Made by a program: the position numbers and the translations under genes
NCBI GenBank assembly: GCA_934183325.1
Contig: CAKPSH010000004.1
Location: forward strand, 36,414-100,413
Reading direction: 5' to 3'
Length of the DNA stretch: 64,000 nt
Source of the DNA: an uncultured Clostridia bacterium
GTDB lineage: Bacteria; Bacillota; Clostridia; TANB77; CAG-508
Notes under the pieces: generated by a model
Databases searched by the model: none
Seen by the model: only the letters and a program-made list of their open reading frames with translations
Told to the model about the DNA's origin: nothing
In this document: one piece after another, positions 7,532-15,360 of the stretch
Numbering within the stretch: the first letter of the stretch is position 1
Layout of the letters: every line of letters starts with the position of its first letter

Positions 7532-8914
7532 CTATTTTGTAAGTAAACTTCCAATTTGAGTAACAGTTCCAGCTCCAACAGTTAATACTATATCTTTTGA
7601 AGAAACATTATCTTTTAGATATGAAACAATATCATTAAAATCTTTTATGTATGTCACATTTCCACCTAAACTTTTAATTTTATCAGCCAAATCTTTAGAA
7701 GATACACCATATATATCTTTTTCTCTAGCTGCATAAATATCTGTGATTATTATATGATCAAAATTTAACAAAACATTAGCAAAATCATTTAATAAATTTT
7801 TAGTTCTACTATATGTATGAGGTTGAAAAACAACCCAAGATTCATTATACTTCATATTTTTTAATCCCATAGCTGTAGCTTTAATTTCAGTAGGGTGATG
7901 AGCATAATCATCAAAAACAGAAACATCATTATTAAAATTACCTTTATATTCCATTCTTCTATTAGCACCTGTAAAGGAATGAAGTGCATCACAAATAATA
8001 TCAGAACTAATACCATAATAAGAACACATTGCAATACAAGCAAGTGCATTTAAAATATTATGAGTTCCACGAACAGAAAGATGTATATGAGCATAAAAAT
8101 TATTATTATTATACACGTCAAATTCAGGAAAACCATTATCATCAAAATTTATATTTTTTGCAATAAAATTAGAAGATAGATTATTAATACCATATGTAAT
8201 AACTTTTGCTTTTGAGGATTTTGAGATTTCTAAACAACGAGAATCATCAGCATTTGTAACTAATAAACCGTCACCAGGTAATAATTTAACATATTTTTCA
8301 AAAGCTTTTTGTATATTATCAATATTCTTAAAATAATCTAAATGGTCATTATCAATATTTAAAACAATAGCTGATTTAGGGAAGAAGTGTAAAAAGCTTT
8401 CTACATATTCACAAGCTTCTAAGATGAAATAATCGCTATTACCAACAACATAATTTCCAGAGATATCACGAAGATAAGCTCCTACTTGTATACTAGGATG
8501 TAAATTGGCTTTTAAAAAACATAAGGAAATCATAGAAGTTGTCGTTGTTTTTCCATGAGTACCAGAAATTGTAATAGTTTCGGCAAAGCATTTTGTTAAT
8601 AGACCTAAGAATACAGCTCTTTCCATAGTAGGAATATTTAAAGAATGAGCCATAACTAATTCTGGATCATCCTTAGCAATAGCTGCAGTATATACAACTA
8701 GATCATAGTCTTTTATTTTTTCAGGATAATGTCCAATATAAACTGGAATTTGACTATCGACTAATGAATGAATAGAACTAGAATCAGAGGTATCACTACC
8801 AGCTACATTATAACCAAAGTGTTTTAAAGTATGAGCAATACCACTCATACTAACTCCACCAATTCCTATAAAATATATATTTTTATATGTAATTACATTA
8901 TTAATATTTTTCAC
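7532..8914 (-). CDS. murC: UDP-N-acetylmuramate--L-alanine ligase
   Basis: MurC adds L-alanine to UDP-MurNAc, the first amino-acid step of cytoplasmic peptidoglycan precursor synthesis. The sequence shows the N-terminal FIGIGGVSMSG nucleotide-binding loop, the central ATP-binding SGTHGKTTTTSM motif, an E-A-C-E segment, and the C-terminal ANRRMEYKG and DDYAHHPTE blocks typical of Mur ligases. I place the start at the GTG at 8914, giving 460 residues. The open frame continues to a TTG at 8977, but a clear promoter (8949-8977) lies inside that extension, so the longer form cannot be made from it. The ribosome-binding site of the GTG is weak. Confidence 0.92.
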   Translation of the reverse strand: MKNINNVITYKNIYFIGIGGVSMSGIAHTLKHFGYNVAGSDTSDSSSIHSLVDSQIPVYIGHYPEKIKDYDLVVYTAAIAKDDPELVMAHSLNIPTMERAVFLGLLTKCFAETITISGTHGKTTTTSMISLCFLKANLHPSIQVGAYLRDISGNYVVGNSDYFILEACEYVESFLHFFPKSAIVLNIDNDHLDYFKNIDNIQKAFEKYVKLLPGDGLLVTNADDSRCLEISKSSKAKVITYGINNLSSNFIAKNINFDDNGFPEFDVYNNNNFYAHIHLSVRGTHNILNALACIAMCSYYGISSDIICDALHSFTGANRRMEYKGNFNNDVSVFDDYAHHPTEIKATAMGLKNMKYNESWVVFQPHTYSRTKNLLNDFANVLLNFDHIIITDIYAAREKDIYGVSSKDLADKIKSLGGNVTYIKDFNDIVSYLKDNVSSKDIVLTVGAGTVTQIGSLLTK

Positions 8915-8948
8915 AATAAATCCACGCTTTCTTTTTAAAATCAAAACA

Positions 8949-8977
8949 ATTATATACTCTTTTATATGATTTTTCAA
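8949..8977 (-). promoter_or_regulatory. Sigma-A type promoter of murC
   Basis: On the minus strand TTGAAA (8977-8972), 17 bases and TATAAT (8954-8949) match the consensus. Transcription would begin near 8942, about 30 bases before the GTG at 8914, which fixes the murC start. Confidence 0.75.
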
Positions 8978-8998
8978 TACAATATGTGAAAATTAGAG

Positions 8999-9236
8999 TA
9001 CTATATTAAAGATTAAAATCATCTAGAATATTTTATAAGAGCCAGATTATTTATATATAATATTTAAAGCTTTCCGTTCTTCAAGGCGTTTAATATACTG
9101 ATAATTCCTATATTAGATACACACTCTGCCCAATATAATTTAGCAAATTGGTCAAGGTCGAACTCAGTTTTAAATATTATATATAAATTCTGGCTTAGCC
9201 TAAACACAACAGATGATTTTAATCTTTAATATAGTA
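8999..9236. repeat. 238-bp nested inverted-repeat element between murC and spoVG
   Basis: The ends are a perfect 26-bp inverted repeat (8999-9024 with 9211-9236). Inside it, 9041-9068 pairs with 9169-9194 over about 26 bp, broken only by a two-base bulge. Equal 16-base unpaired stretches separate the two stems. The remaining core of about 100 bases (9069-9168) can form small hairpins such as TAATATA with TATATTA. The layout fits either a MITE with TA at both junctions or a long rod-shaped RNA. I find no clear promoter for a transcript and no coding frame, so the type is unresolved. Confidence 0.7.
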
Positions 9237-9264
9237 TATAGATAATACGGTAGGAGAAAATAAG

Positions 9265-9294
9265 ATGAACTTTTCAAAATTTTGTAAAAAATAA
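9265..9294 (+). other. Nine-codon open frame with good ribosome-binding site (possible leader peptide)
   Basis: ATG at 9265 opens MNFSKFCKK followed by TAA. It is preceded by TAGGAG at a spacing of eight bases. It lies between the inverted-repeat element and the spoVG promoter, upstream of the likely spoVG transcript, so it may belong to the element or be chance. Low confidence. Confidence 0.2.
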
Positions 9295-9312
9295 GAAGGA
9301 AAAAAAAGGGTT

Positions 9313-9351
9313 TTGACGAATAATATTATTGTACATAGTAAATATGTACAA
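9313..9351 (+). promoter_or_regulatory. spoVG promoter region with perfect palindromic operator-like site
   Basis: TTGTACATA (9329-9337) and TATGTACAA (9343-9351) are perfect inverted copies five bases apart. TTGACG at 9313-9318 is a possible -35 whose -10 (TAGTAA, 9336-9341) would lie within the palindrome; AATAATATTATT (9319-9330) is also palindromic. Binding of a dimeric regulator here would block or position RNA polymerase. The regulator is unknown. Confidence 0.45.
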
Positions 9352-9382
9352 ACATTATAACATTGTAAGGCGGTGAACAAAC

Positions 9383-9661
9383 ATGCAAATAACAGACGTA
9401 CGTTTAAGAAAAGTTAATTCAGAGAACAGAATGAAAGCTGTTGCTTCTGTAACATTTGATAACGAATTCGTAATTCACGATATCAAAGTTATCGAAAGTC
9501 AAAATGGATTATTCATAGCTATGCCAAGCAGAAAAACTCCAAACGGAGATTTCAAAGATATAGCTCATCCAATCAACCCAGAAACAAGGGAAAAAATCCA
9601 AAACAAAATACTTGAAGCTTATGAAGAAGCTTCAGACGCTCCTACTACAGAAGCTGAATAA
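9383..9661 (+). CDS. spoVG: Septation/RNA-binding regulator SpoVG
   Basis: SpoVG is a small nucleic-acid-binding regulator linked to sporulation septum control in Bacillus and to global regulation elsewhere. The 92-residue protein carries the family signature: MQITDVRLRKV at the start, a MKAVASVTFDNEFVIHDIKV strand, and MPSRKTPNGDFKDIAHPI in the middle. An AAGGCGGTG ribosome-binding site precedes the ATG by seven bases. It is monocistronic, with its own palindromic promoter region and a terminator six bases after the stop. Its codons and ribosome-binding site suggest high expression. Confidence 0.95.
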   Translation: MQITDVRLRKVNSENRMKAVASVTFDNEFVIHDIKVIESQNGLFIAMPSRKTPNGDFKDIAHPINPETREKIQNKILEAYEEASDAPTTEAE

Positions 9662-9666
9662 TAAAT

Positions 9667-9693
9667 AAAAGACCATTAATTTGGTCTTTTTTT
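9667..9693 (+). terminator. spoVG terminator
   Basis: AAAAGACCA (9667-9675) pairs with TGGTCTTTT (9682-9690) around a six-base loop, and the T-run continues to 9693. The T-run is also the first part of a repeated element. Confidence 0.85.
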
Positions 9694-9800
9694 ATATTCT
9701 TAGGAAAGTCATCTATGAAATAGTGAGTTTCCTTAGAAGATAATTATGGAAGAATTAAATTTTCTTATGTGCCTTTGGCACTTAGAAAATGTTATTTTTT
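9687..9800. repeat. Two-hairpin repeated element, copy A
   Basis: Bases 9687-9738 are identical over 52 bases to 49623-49674. They hold a hairpin with arms TTCTTAGGAAAGTC and GAGTTTCCTTAGAA. After an AT-rich spacer that differs in sequence and length from copy B, a second hairpin follows (9759-9790, arms ATTTTCTTATGTGCC and GGCACTTAGAAAAT) with a long T-run. In both copies the element starts on the T-run of a terminator behind a highly expressed gene. It could be a MITE or a small RNA with its own terminator. Confidence 0.75.
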
Positions 9801-9914
9801 TTTTATATTCAAAAAAATTGTATGTTTTATTATATCTATTTCTTATATATCAGTATAAATAATTGAAGAAAATGCAATATTAAATATAAACTAAGTTTAA
9901 GAAAGAGGTTTAAT

Positions 9915-10034
9915 ATGGAATTTAGTGAAGATAAAGTAATTAATGGAGAATTTATACCTTCATATTTTGCATGGCTAACTTTGGAAAAGCAAAAGGAAGT
10001 AGCAGATAAACTTTCAAATATGACAAATAAATAA
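9915..10034 (+). CDS. Small hypothetical protein (39 aa)
   Basis: An ATG at 9915 opens 39 codons starting MEFSEDKVINGEFIP and ending in NMTNK. AGAGG lies six bases upstream and a terminator starts ten bases after the stop, so the gene has its own complete unit. The protein is acidic at its start and basic later, with no membrane segment or motif I recognise. It sits between spoVG and clpC. Probability of being real is moderate, because such short frames can occur by chance. Confidence 0.5.
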   Translation: MEFSEDKVINGEFIPSYFAWLTLEKQKEVADKLSNMTNK

Positions 10035-10044
10035 ATCAATAATT

Positions 10045-10080
10045 AAGAGGTAAAATTTATAAGGATTTTATCTCTTTTTT
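10045..10080 (+). terminator. Terminator after the 39-aa gene
   Basis: AAGAGGTAAAAT (10045-10056) pairs with ATTTTATCTCTT (10065-10076), with one G-U, and is followed by six T. The 200 bases from here to the clpC operator repeats are A/T-rich and show nothing else I can name. Confidence 0.75.
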
Positions 10081-10274
10081 GATTGCATAAATTATTATTA
10101 TTAAGAATATTTTATATTTTATAATTTAAGAAAAATATATAACAAAATTCGAGTAATTATTATTGAAATGAACAAAAAATAGTATAGAGAATTATAATTT
10201 TTAAGAAATATATTGAAAAAGATATAAATAAAACAGTGAAAAAAATTAATGTTGTCAATTTTATTATTACTATT

Positions 10275-10314
10275 AGAACCTTTGTCTAACACATAGAACC
10301 TTTGTCGAACATAT
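10275..10314 (+). promoter_or_regulatory. Tandem 20-bp operator-like repeats upstream of clpC
   Basis: AGAACCTTTGTCTAACACAT (10275-10294) is directly repeated as AGAACCTTTGTCGAACATAT (10295-10314). A degenerate third start, TGAACTT, follows. Two helical turns per unit would put bound proteins on one face of the DNA, immediately upstream of and touching the clpC -35. The unit is not a good CtsR box (A/GGTCAAA heptads three bases apart), and ctsR is not next to clpC. The bound regulator is unknown. Confidence 0.6.
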
Positions 10315-10342
10315 TGAACTTAAAAAAATATATGATTATAAT
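10314..10342 (+). promoter_or_regulatory. Sigma-A type promoter of clpC-radA-disA
   Basis: TTGAAC (10314-10319), a 17-base spacer and TATAAT (10337-10342) form a good promoter. The transcript would start near 10349, just before the AAAGGAG ribosome-binding site of clpC. Confidence 0.75.
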
Positions 10343-10370
10343 TTGAACAAAAAACAAAGGAGATAAAATT

Positions 10371-12812
10371 ATGTTAGATTATAAATTTACAAAAAGTGCA
10401 AATAAAGCAATAGAAATGGCTAGTGAAATAGCTGTAAAATTTGGACATAATTATGTAGGAACAGAACATTTATTATATGGATTGGCTAGTGAAAATACAG
10501 GTGTAGCATTTAAAGTATTAGAAAGACAAAATATTACACCTGATGATATTTTAGATGATATAGAAGAATTAATTGGAAAGAATGATGAAGGAGTTGATAA
10601 AACATTAGGATTTACACCAAGATGTAAAAAAGCTTTTGAAAATGCATATAGAGAAGCAAAGAAAATTAGTTCAGATTTTGTAGGAACTGAACATATACTA
10701 GTTGGCATTGTTAAAGAAACGGATAGTATAGCCGTTAGAATTTTAAATGATTTAGGTATAGATATACAGAAAATGTATAATGAAATAGTTAAGATATTAG
10801 ATGAACAAAACTTTAGTGATGAAGATTTTATGAAAAGTATAAACATAAAGAATAAAGGAAGTTATGGAATGACGAATACATTAAATCAATATAGTGTTGA
10901 TTTAACAATAGAAGCTCAAAAGGGAAAGTTAGATAGTATTATTGGAAGAAATAAAGAAATAGAAAGGGTCATACAAATATTAACTAGAAGAACAAAAAAT
11001 AATCCTTGTTTAATTGGAGAGCCAGGAGTAGGAAAAACAGCAATAGTTGAAGGATTAGCAGAAAAAATAGTAGAAGATGATGTGCCAGAAATGTTAAGAA
11101 ATAAAAGAGTAGTATCATTAGATATTTCTAGTATGGTAGCAGGAGCAAAATATAGAGGAGATTTTGAAGAAAGAATAAAAAAAGCACTTAATGAAGTTAG
11201 AAAAGCAAAAGATATTATTTTATTTATAGATGAAATACACACAATAGTAGGAGCAGGAGCAGCAGAAGGAGCAATAGATGCAGCTAATATTTTAAAACCA
11301 TTATTATCAAGAGGAAAAATACAACTAGTAGGAGCAACGACAATAAATGAATATAGAAAATATATAGAAAAAGATGCTGCATTAGAACGTAGATTTAGTT
11401 CAGTATTAGTTGAAGAACCAAGTATTAGTGATACAGTAATGATTTTAAGTGGAATAAGAGATAAATATGAATTACATCATAATGTAAAAATAAATGATTC
11501 AGCCTTAGAAGAGGCGGTAATTTTATCATCAAGATATATAAATGATAGATTTTTACCAGATAAAGCAATAGATATATTAGATGAAGCAGCATCAACAGCA
11601 AAGATGAAAAAATATAAACTGCCTGAAAAGATAAGAGAAATGGAAGAAGAAATGCTTGAAACGAAAAGAGCAAAAGAGGAGGCAATTAAGACACAGAATT
11701 TTGAAGATGCAGCAATATTAAGGGATAAAGAGGAAAAACAAAAAGCAAAAATGAATGATGAAAAAGAAAAATGGTCTGAAAAAAATGGAAGTGAAAGAAT
11801 CGAAATTACAAAAGAAGATATAGCAAATATAATATCAAGCTGGACTAATATCCCTGTAAAGAAAATAAATGAAGATGAAAATGAAAAATTGAAAAATTTA
11901 GAAAAATCATTACATCAAAGAGTAATAGGACAAGAAGAAGCAATTAGTGCTTTAGCAAAAGCAATCAGAAGAGGAAGAGTTGGCTTAAAAGATCCTAATA
12001 GACCGATAGGTTCTTTTTTATTCTTAGGACCTACTGGAGTTGGAAAAACAGAGACAGCAAAGGCTTTAGCAACAGAATTATTTGGTAATGAAAATGCAAT
12101 GATTAGGTTAGATATGTCAGAATTTATGGAAGCACATTCAGTAGCCAAATTAATAGGTGCTCCTCCAGGATATGTGGGTTTTGACGAAGGAGGACAATTA
12201 ACTGAAAAAGTAAGAAGAAAACCATATTCTGTTATTTTATTTGATGAAATAGAGAAAGCACATATAGATGTAATGAATATATTATTACAAGTATTAGAAG
12301 ATGGAAGACTTACAGATTCAACAGGGAGAACCATTGATTTTAAAAATACGGTAATAATATTAACCTCCAATATAGGAGCTTCAAAAATAAATAAAAAGAA
12401 TACTTTAGGATTTACCGAAAAAGTTAATGATGAAAAACAAAGAGAATATGAAGATATAAAAAATGAAGTTATGGAAGAAGTAAAAAAAGAGCTAAAGCCA
12501 GAGTTTATAAATCGTATAGATGAAATAGTGGTATTTCATAAATTAAATGATGAAGAGATAGATAAAATAATAGAACTATTATTAGTACAAGTGGAAAAAA
12601 GATTGTTAGATAATGGATATAATATAAAAATTGATAGGAGCGTAATAGAAGAAATAAAAAAGAAAGGATATGACAAAAATTATGGAGCACGTCCATTAAG
12701 AAGAAGTATTCAAACATTAGTTGAAGATAAGATAGCAGAAGAAATTTTAGAAGGAAAATTGAAAAATAATCAAAAGTTTTCACTAGAAAGCAAAAAAGTA
12801 TTTACAAAGTAA
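10371..12812 (+). CDS. clpC: ATP-dependent Clp protease ATPase subunit ClpC
   Basis: ClpC unfolds damaged or tagged proteins and feeds them to ClpP. The 813 residues show two N-terminal Clp repeats (about 1-145, each with a GTEH box) and a first AAA+ module with Walker A GEPGVGKT (about 217-224) and Walker B FIDEIHT. A UVR-type coiled middle segment (about 430-456) and a second AAA+ module with GPTGVGKT (about 553-560), SEFMEAHSVAKLIG and FDEIEKAH follow. This is the ClpC layout, as ClpB has a longer coiled coil. In Bacillus, clpC sits in ctsR-mcsA-mcsB-clpC-radA-disA; here the first three genes are missing, so arginine-phosphate marking and CtsR control may be absent or encoded elsewhere. 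Confidence 0.95.
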   Translation: MLDYKFTKSANKAIEMASEIAVKFGHNYVGTEHLLYGLASENTGVAFKVLERQNITPDDILDDIEELIGKNDEGVDKTLGFTPRCKKAFENAYREAKKISSDFVGTEHILVGIVKETDSIAVRILNDLGIDIQKMYNEIVKILDEQNFSDEDFMKSINIKNKGSYGMTNTLNQYSVDLTIEAQKGKLDSIIGRNKEIERVIQILTRRTKNNPCLIGEPGVGKTAIVEGLAEKIVEDDVPEMLRNKRVVSLDISSMVAGAKYRGDFEERIKKALNEVRKAKDIILFIDEIHTIVGAGAAEGAIDAANILKPLLSRGKIQLVGATTINEYRKYIEKDAALERRFSSVLVEEPSISDTVMILSGIRDKYELHHNVKINDSALEEAVILSSRYINDRFLPDKAIDILDEAASTAKMKKYKLPEKIREMEEEMLETKRAKEEAIKTQNFEDAAILRDKEEKQKAKMNDEKEKWSEKNGSERIEITKEDIANIISSWTNIPVKKINEDENEKLKNLEKSLHQRVIGQEEAISALAKAIRRGRVGLKDPNRPIGSFLFLGPTGVGKTETAKALATELFGNENAMIRLDMSEFMEAHSVAKLIGAPPGYVGFDEGGQLTEKVRRKPYSVILFDEIEKAHIDVMNILLQVLEDGRLTDSTGRTIDFKNTVIILTSNIGASKINKKNTLGFTEKVNDEKQREYEDIKNEVMEEVKKELKPEFINRIDEIVVFHKLNDEEIDKIIELLLVQVEKRLLDNGYNIKIDRSVIEEIKKKGYDKNYGARPLRRSIQTLVEDKIAEEILEGKLKNNQKFSLESKKVFTK

Positions 12813-12866
12813 AAAAATATATAATATAATATGGAATATATTGAAAACAAGAAGGAATGAGAAAAA

Positions 12867-14231
12867 ATGGCAAAAGTGAAATCTGTGTTTGTTTGTAATG
12901 AATGTGGATATGAATCAGCTAAATGGATGGGAAAATGCCCAGCATGTAATGCTTGGAATAGCTTTTTTGAAGAAAAAATCACAAAAAGTTCTTCAGGAAC
13001 TAGTAGTGGCGAAAAGAAAAAAAGTGTTACACCCCAAAAATTAAATCAAGTTGTGGGAACAGAGGCAACAAGAGTATCAACAGGATTTAAAGAACTAGAT
13101 AGTGTATTAGGTGGAGGCTTAGTTAATGGTTCATTAGTACTATTAGGAGGAGAACCAGGAATAGGAAAATCAACACTAATATTGCAAATATGTGATAAAT
13201 TAAAAACAGATGGAACAATTTTATATGTTTCTGGTGAGGAATCAGCAGAACAGATAAAAATTAGAGCAGATAGATTAAAAGTAAATAAGGATAATTTACT
13301 ATTTTTAGGAGAAACAGATATCGATTTAATTGAAGAGGCGATAAATAATACAAAACCTAAGCTTGTAATCATAGATTCTGTACAGACTATTTACTCAGAA
13401 GATGTAACCTCAGCTCCAGGAAGTGTAAGTCAGGTAAGAGAAGTTACAGCAAGAATAATGAAGATGTGCAAAGCACAGGCAATTACCACAATAATAATCG
13501 GTCATGTTACAAAAGATGGAAATATTGCTGGACCTAGAGTATTGGAACATATGGTAGATGTAGTTTTATATCTTGAAGGAGAAAGATATTTCTCATATAG
13601 AGTACTTAGAGGTGTAAAAAATAGATTTGGATCAACAAATGAAATTGGAATGTTTGAAATGGCAGGAGTTGGGCTTAAAGAAATAGAAAATCCATCAGCT
13701 GTTATGATATCTGAAAGAGATGATAATCCAGCAGGTTCAGTTGTTGTTGCAAGTATAGAAGGAACTAGACCTTTATTAATAGAAATACAAGCATTAACAT
13801 CACAAACCGTTTTTGGATTACCAAGAAGAACAGCAAATGGATTAGATTATAATAGATTAACATTATTAATAGCTGTACTAGAAAAGAAAGCTGGATTAAA
13901 CCTTGGAAATCAGGATGTTTATTTAAATATAGTAAATGGTATAAAAGTAAATGAGCCAGCAATAGATTTAGGGATAATGTTAGCAGCAGCTTCAAGTTAT
14001 AAGAACATACCAATTTCAAATAAGCTAGTGGCAATTGGAGAAGTTGGATTAACAGGAGAAGTAAGAAATGTTAATTTAATTGAAAAAAGACTTAAGGAAG
14101 CAGAAAAATTAGGATTTACAACTTGCATAATACCAGAAAGCAATAAAAGATACCTTAAAGAAAGTTTTAATCTCCAAATAATTGGTGTAAAAAATATAAA
14201 TGAAGCTATGAAAGGTGCTGGGATAAAATGA
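12867..14231 (+). CDS. radA: DNA repair protein RadA
   Basis: RadA is a RecA-like ATPase that drives branch migration of recombination intermediates. The 454 residues show a zinc finger with Cys10, Cys13, Cys24 and Cys27, and a Walker A GEPGIGKST near residue 95. The RadA signature KNRFGST lies near 250 and a Lon-like C-terminal domain follows from about 280. The gene starts 54 bases after clpC with AAGGA upstream, and its stop overlaps the disA start. Cotranscription with disA fits the known physical link between RadA and DisA in Bacillus. Confidence 0.96.
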   Translation: MAKVKSVFVCNECGYESAKWMGKCPACNAWNSFFEEKITKSSSGTSSGEKKKSVTPQKLNQVVGTEATRVSTGFKELDSVLGGGLVNGSLVLLGGEPGIGKSTLILQICDKLKTDGTILYVSGEESAEQIKIRADRLKVNKDNLLFLGETDIDLIEEAINNTKPKLVIIDSVQTIYSEDVTSAPGSVSQVREVTARIMKMCKAQAITTIIIGHVTKDGNIAGPRVLEHMVDVVLYLEGERYFSYRVLRGVKNRFGSTNEIGMFEMAGVGLKEIENPSAVMISERDDNPAGSVVVASIEGTRPLLIEIQALTSQTVFGLPRRTANGLDYNRLTLLIAVLEKKAGLNLGNQDVYLNIVNGIKVNEPAIDLGIMLAAASSYKNIPISNKLVAIGEVGLTGEVRNVNLIEKRLKEAEKLGFTTCIIPESNKRYLKESFNLQIIGVKNINEAMKGAGIK

Positions 14232-15298
14232 GAGAAACAAAGAAAGATGACATAACAGAAGTATTGAAAATAATATCACCAGGAACTCCGATAAGAGAAG
14301 GACTAGAAAATATTTTGAAAGCAAAGACTGGTGGACTTATAGTAATAGGAGATTCGCAAGAAGTATTGGATATTGTAGATGGTGGATTTAATATAAATGA
14401 AGAGTACACTCCATCAAGGCTTTATGAATTAGCAAAAATGGATGGAGCTATAGTTATAAGCAGTGATTTAAAAAAAATATTATATGCAAACACACAATTG
14501 ATTCCAAATCCTGAAATAGAAACCAAAGAAACAGGAACAAGACATAGAACTGCAGAAAGAACAGCCAAACAAACTAAACAACTTGTAATAAGCATATCAC
14601 AGAGAAGAAGTGTCATAACTGTATATAAGGGAAATAGTAAGTATGTAATAGAGGATACTTCAAAAGTATTAGAAAAAGCGAACCAAGCATTACAGACAGC
14701 GGAAAAATATAAAAAAGTATATGATAGAGAAATAAATACTTTAAATGAGTACGAATTTAATGATATTGTAACTCTAGAAAATGTAATAACTGTAATTCAA
14801 AGAGCTGAATTAGTTATGAAAATGGTTGATGAAGTAAGATGTATGGTGTATGAATTGGGAGAAGAAGGAAGACTAGTTGAAATGCAATTGGAAGAGCTGG
14901 TTGGAGATTTGGAAAAAGAAGAAAATTTAATAATAAAGGATTATGTAACAAAAAAGAAAAAAGCAGAAAAAGTTTTAAAAGAAATAATTGATTTGGAAGT
15001 TCAAAATCTTTTAAATCCTACAACAATAGCAAAAATCTTAGGATACGAGAATTTTGAAAACTTTGATGAAGTTGGAGTATATACGAAAGGATATAGAATA
15101 TTAAGTAAGGTTCCAAAAATGCCATCAAATATAGTAGATAATTTAATAAAATCATTTAAATCCTTCCAACACATATTGATTGCAGATATTCCTGCTTTAG
15201 ATGAGGTTGAAGGAATAGGAGAAGTAAGAGCAAGAACGATAAAACAATCATTACAAAGAATGCAAGAACAATTTGTTTTTGATAAAATGTTGTCTTAA
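14228..15298 (+). CDS. disA: DNA integrity scanning diadenylate cyclase DisA
   Basis: DisA makes the second messenger c-di-AMP from two ATP and stops when it meets branched DNA. The 356 residues show the DAC domain with DGA (about 72-74) and RHR (about 105-107) motifs, the linking helical region, and a C-terminal helix-hairpin-helix DNA-binding part with DEVEGIGEVRARTI. Length matches the family. The ATG overlaps the radA stop codon as ATGA, so translation is coupled. A promoter for the next gene lies at its 3' end. Confidence 0.96.
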   Translation: MRETKKDDITEVLKIISPGTPIREGLENILKAKTGGLIVIGDSQEVLDIVDGGFNINEEYTPSRLYELAKMDGAIVISSDLKKILYANTQLIPNPEIETKETGTRHRTAERTAKQTKQLVISISQRRSVITVYKGNSKYVIEDTSKVLEKANQALQTAEKYKKVYDREINTLNEYEFNDIVTLENVITVIQRAELVMKMVDEVRCMVYELGEEGRLVEMQLEELVGDLEKEENLIIKDYVTKKKKAEKVLKEIIDLEVQNLLNPTTIAKILGYENFENFDEVGVYTKGYRILSKVPKMPSNIVDNLIKSFKSFQHILIADIPALDEVEGIGEVRARTIKQSLQRMQEQFVFDKMLS

Positions 15299-15318
15299 TA
15301 ATAAAACAATGATATAAT
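15290..15318 (+). promoter_or_regulatory. Promoter of the cyclophilin gene
   Basis: TTGTCT (15290-15295), 17 bases and TATAAT (15313-15318) preceded by TGA, an extended -10. It overlaps the end of disA and is followed by an AGAAAGG ribosome-binding site. Confidence 0.6.
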
Positions 15319-15360
15319 ATGAAAAATCAAAAAGATAAAATTTAGAAAGGATTGATAAAA

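Noticed and set aside
8915..8977. Longer murC with a TTG start at 8977
   Set aside because: A TTGAAA-17-TATAAT promoter on the same strand lies within this stretch, so the TTG is not on the transcript.
8999..9236. 6S RNA or tmRNA at the nested inverted repeat
   Set aside because: The perfect 26-bp end stem and lack of a promoter do not fit, and no family sequence block was recognised. Kept as unresolved.
10275..10314. CtsR operator at clpC
   Set aside because: CtsR boxes are heptads A/GGTCAAA three bases apart. This is a 20-bp repeat with AACCTTTGTC and has at best one-mismatch similarity on the other strand.
11915..12370. Long minus-strand open frames inside clpC, radA, tex and other genes
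   Set aside because: They are mirror frames of clear genes in A/T-rich coding DNA, lack ribosome-binding sites and have no domain.
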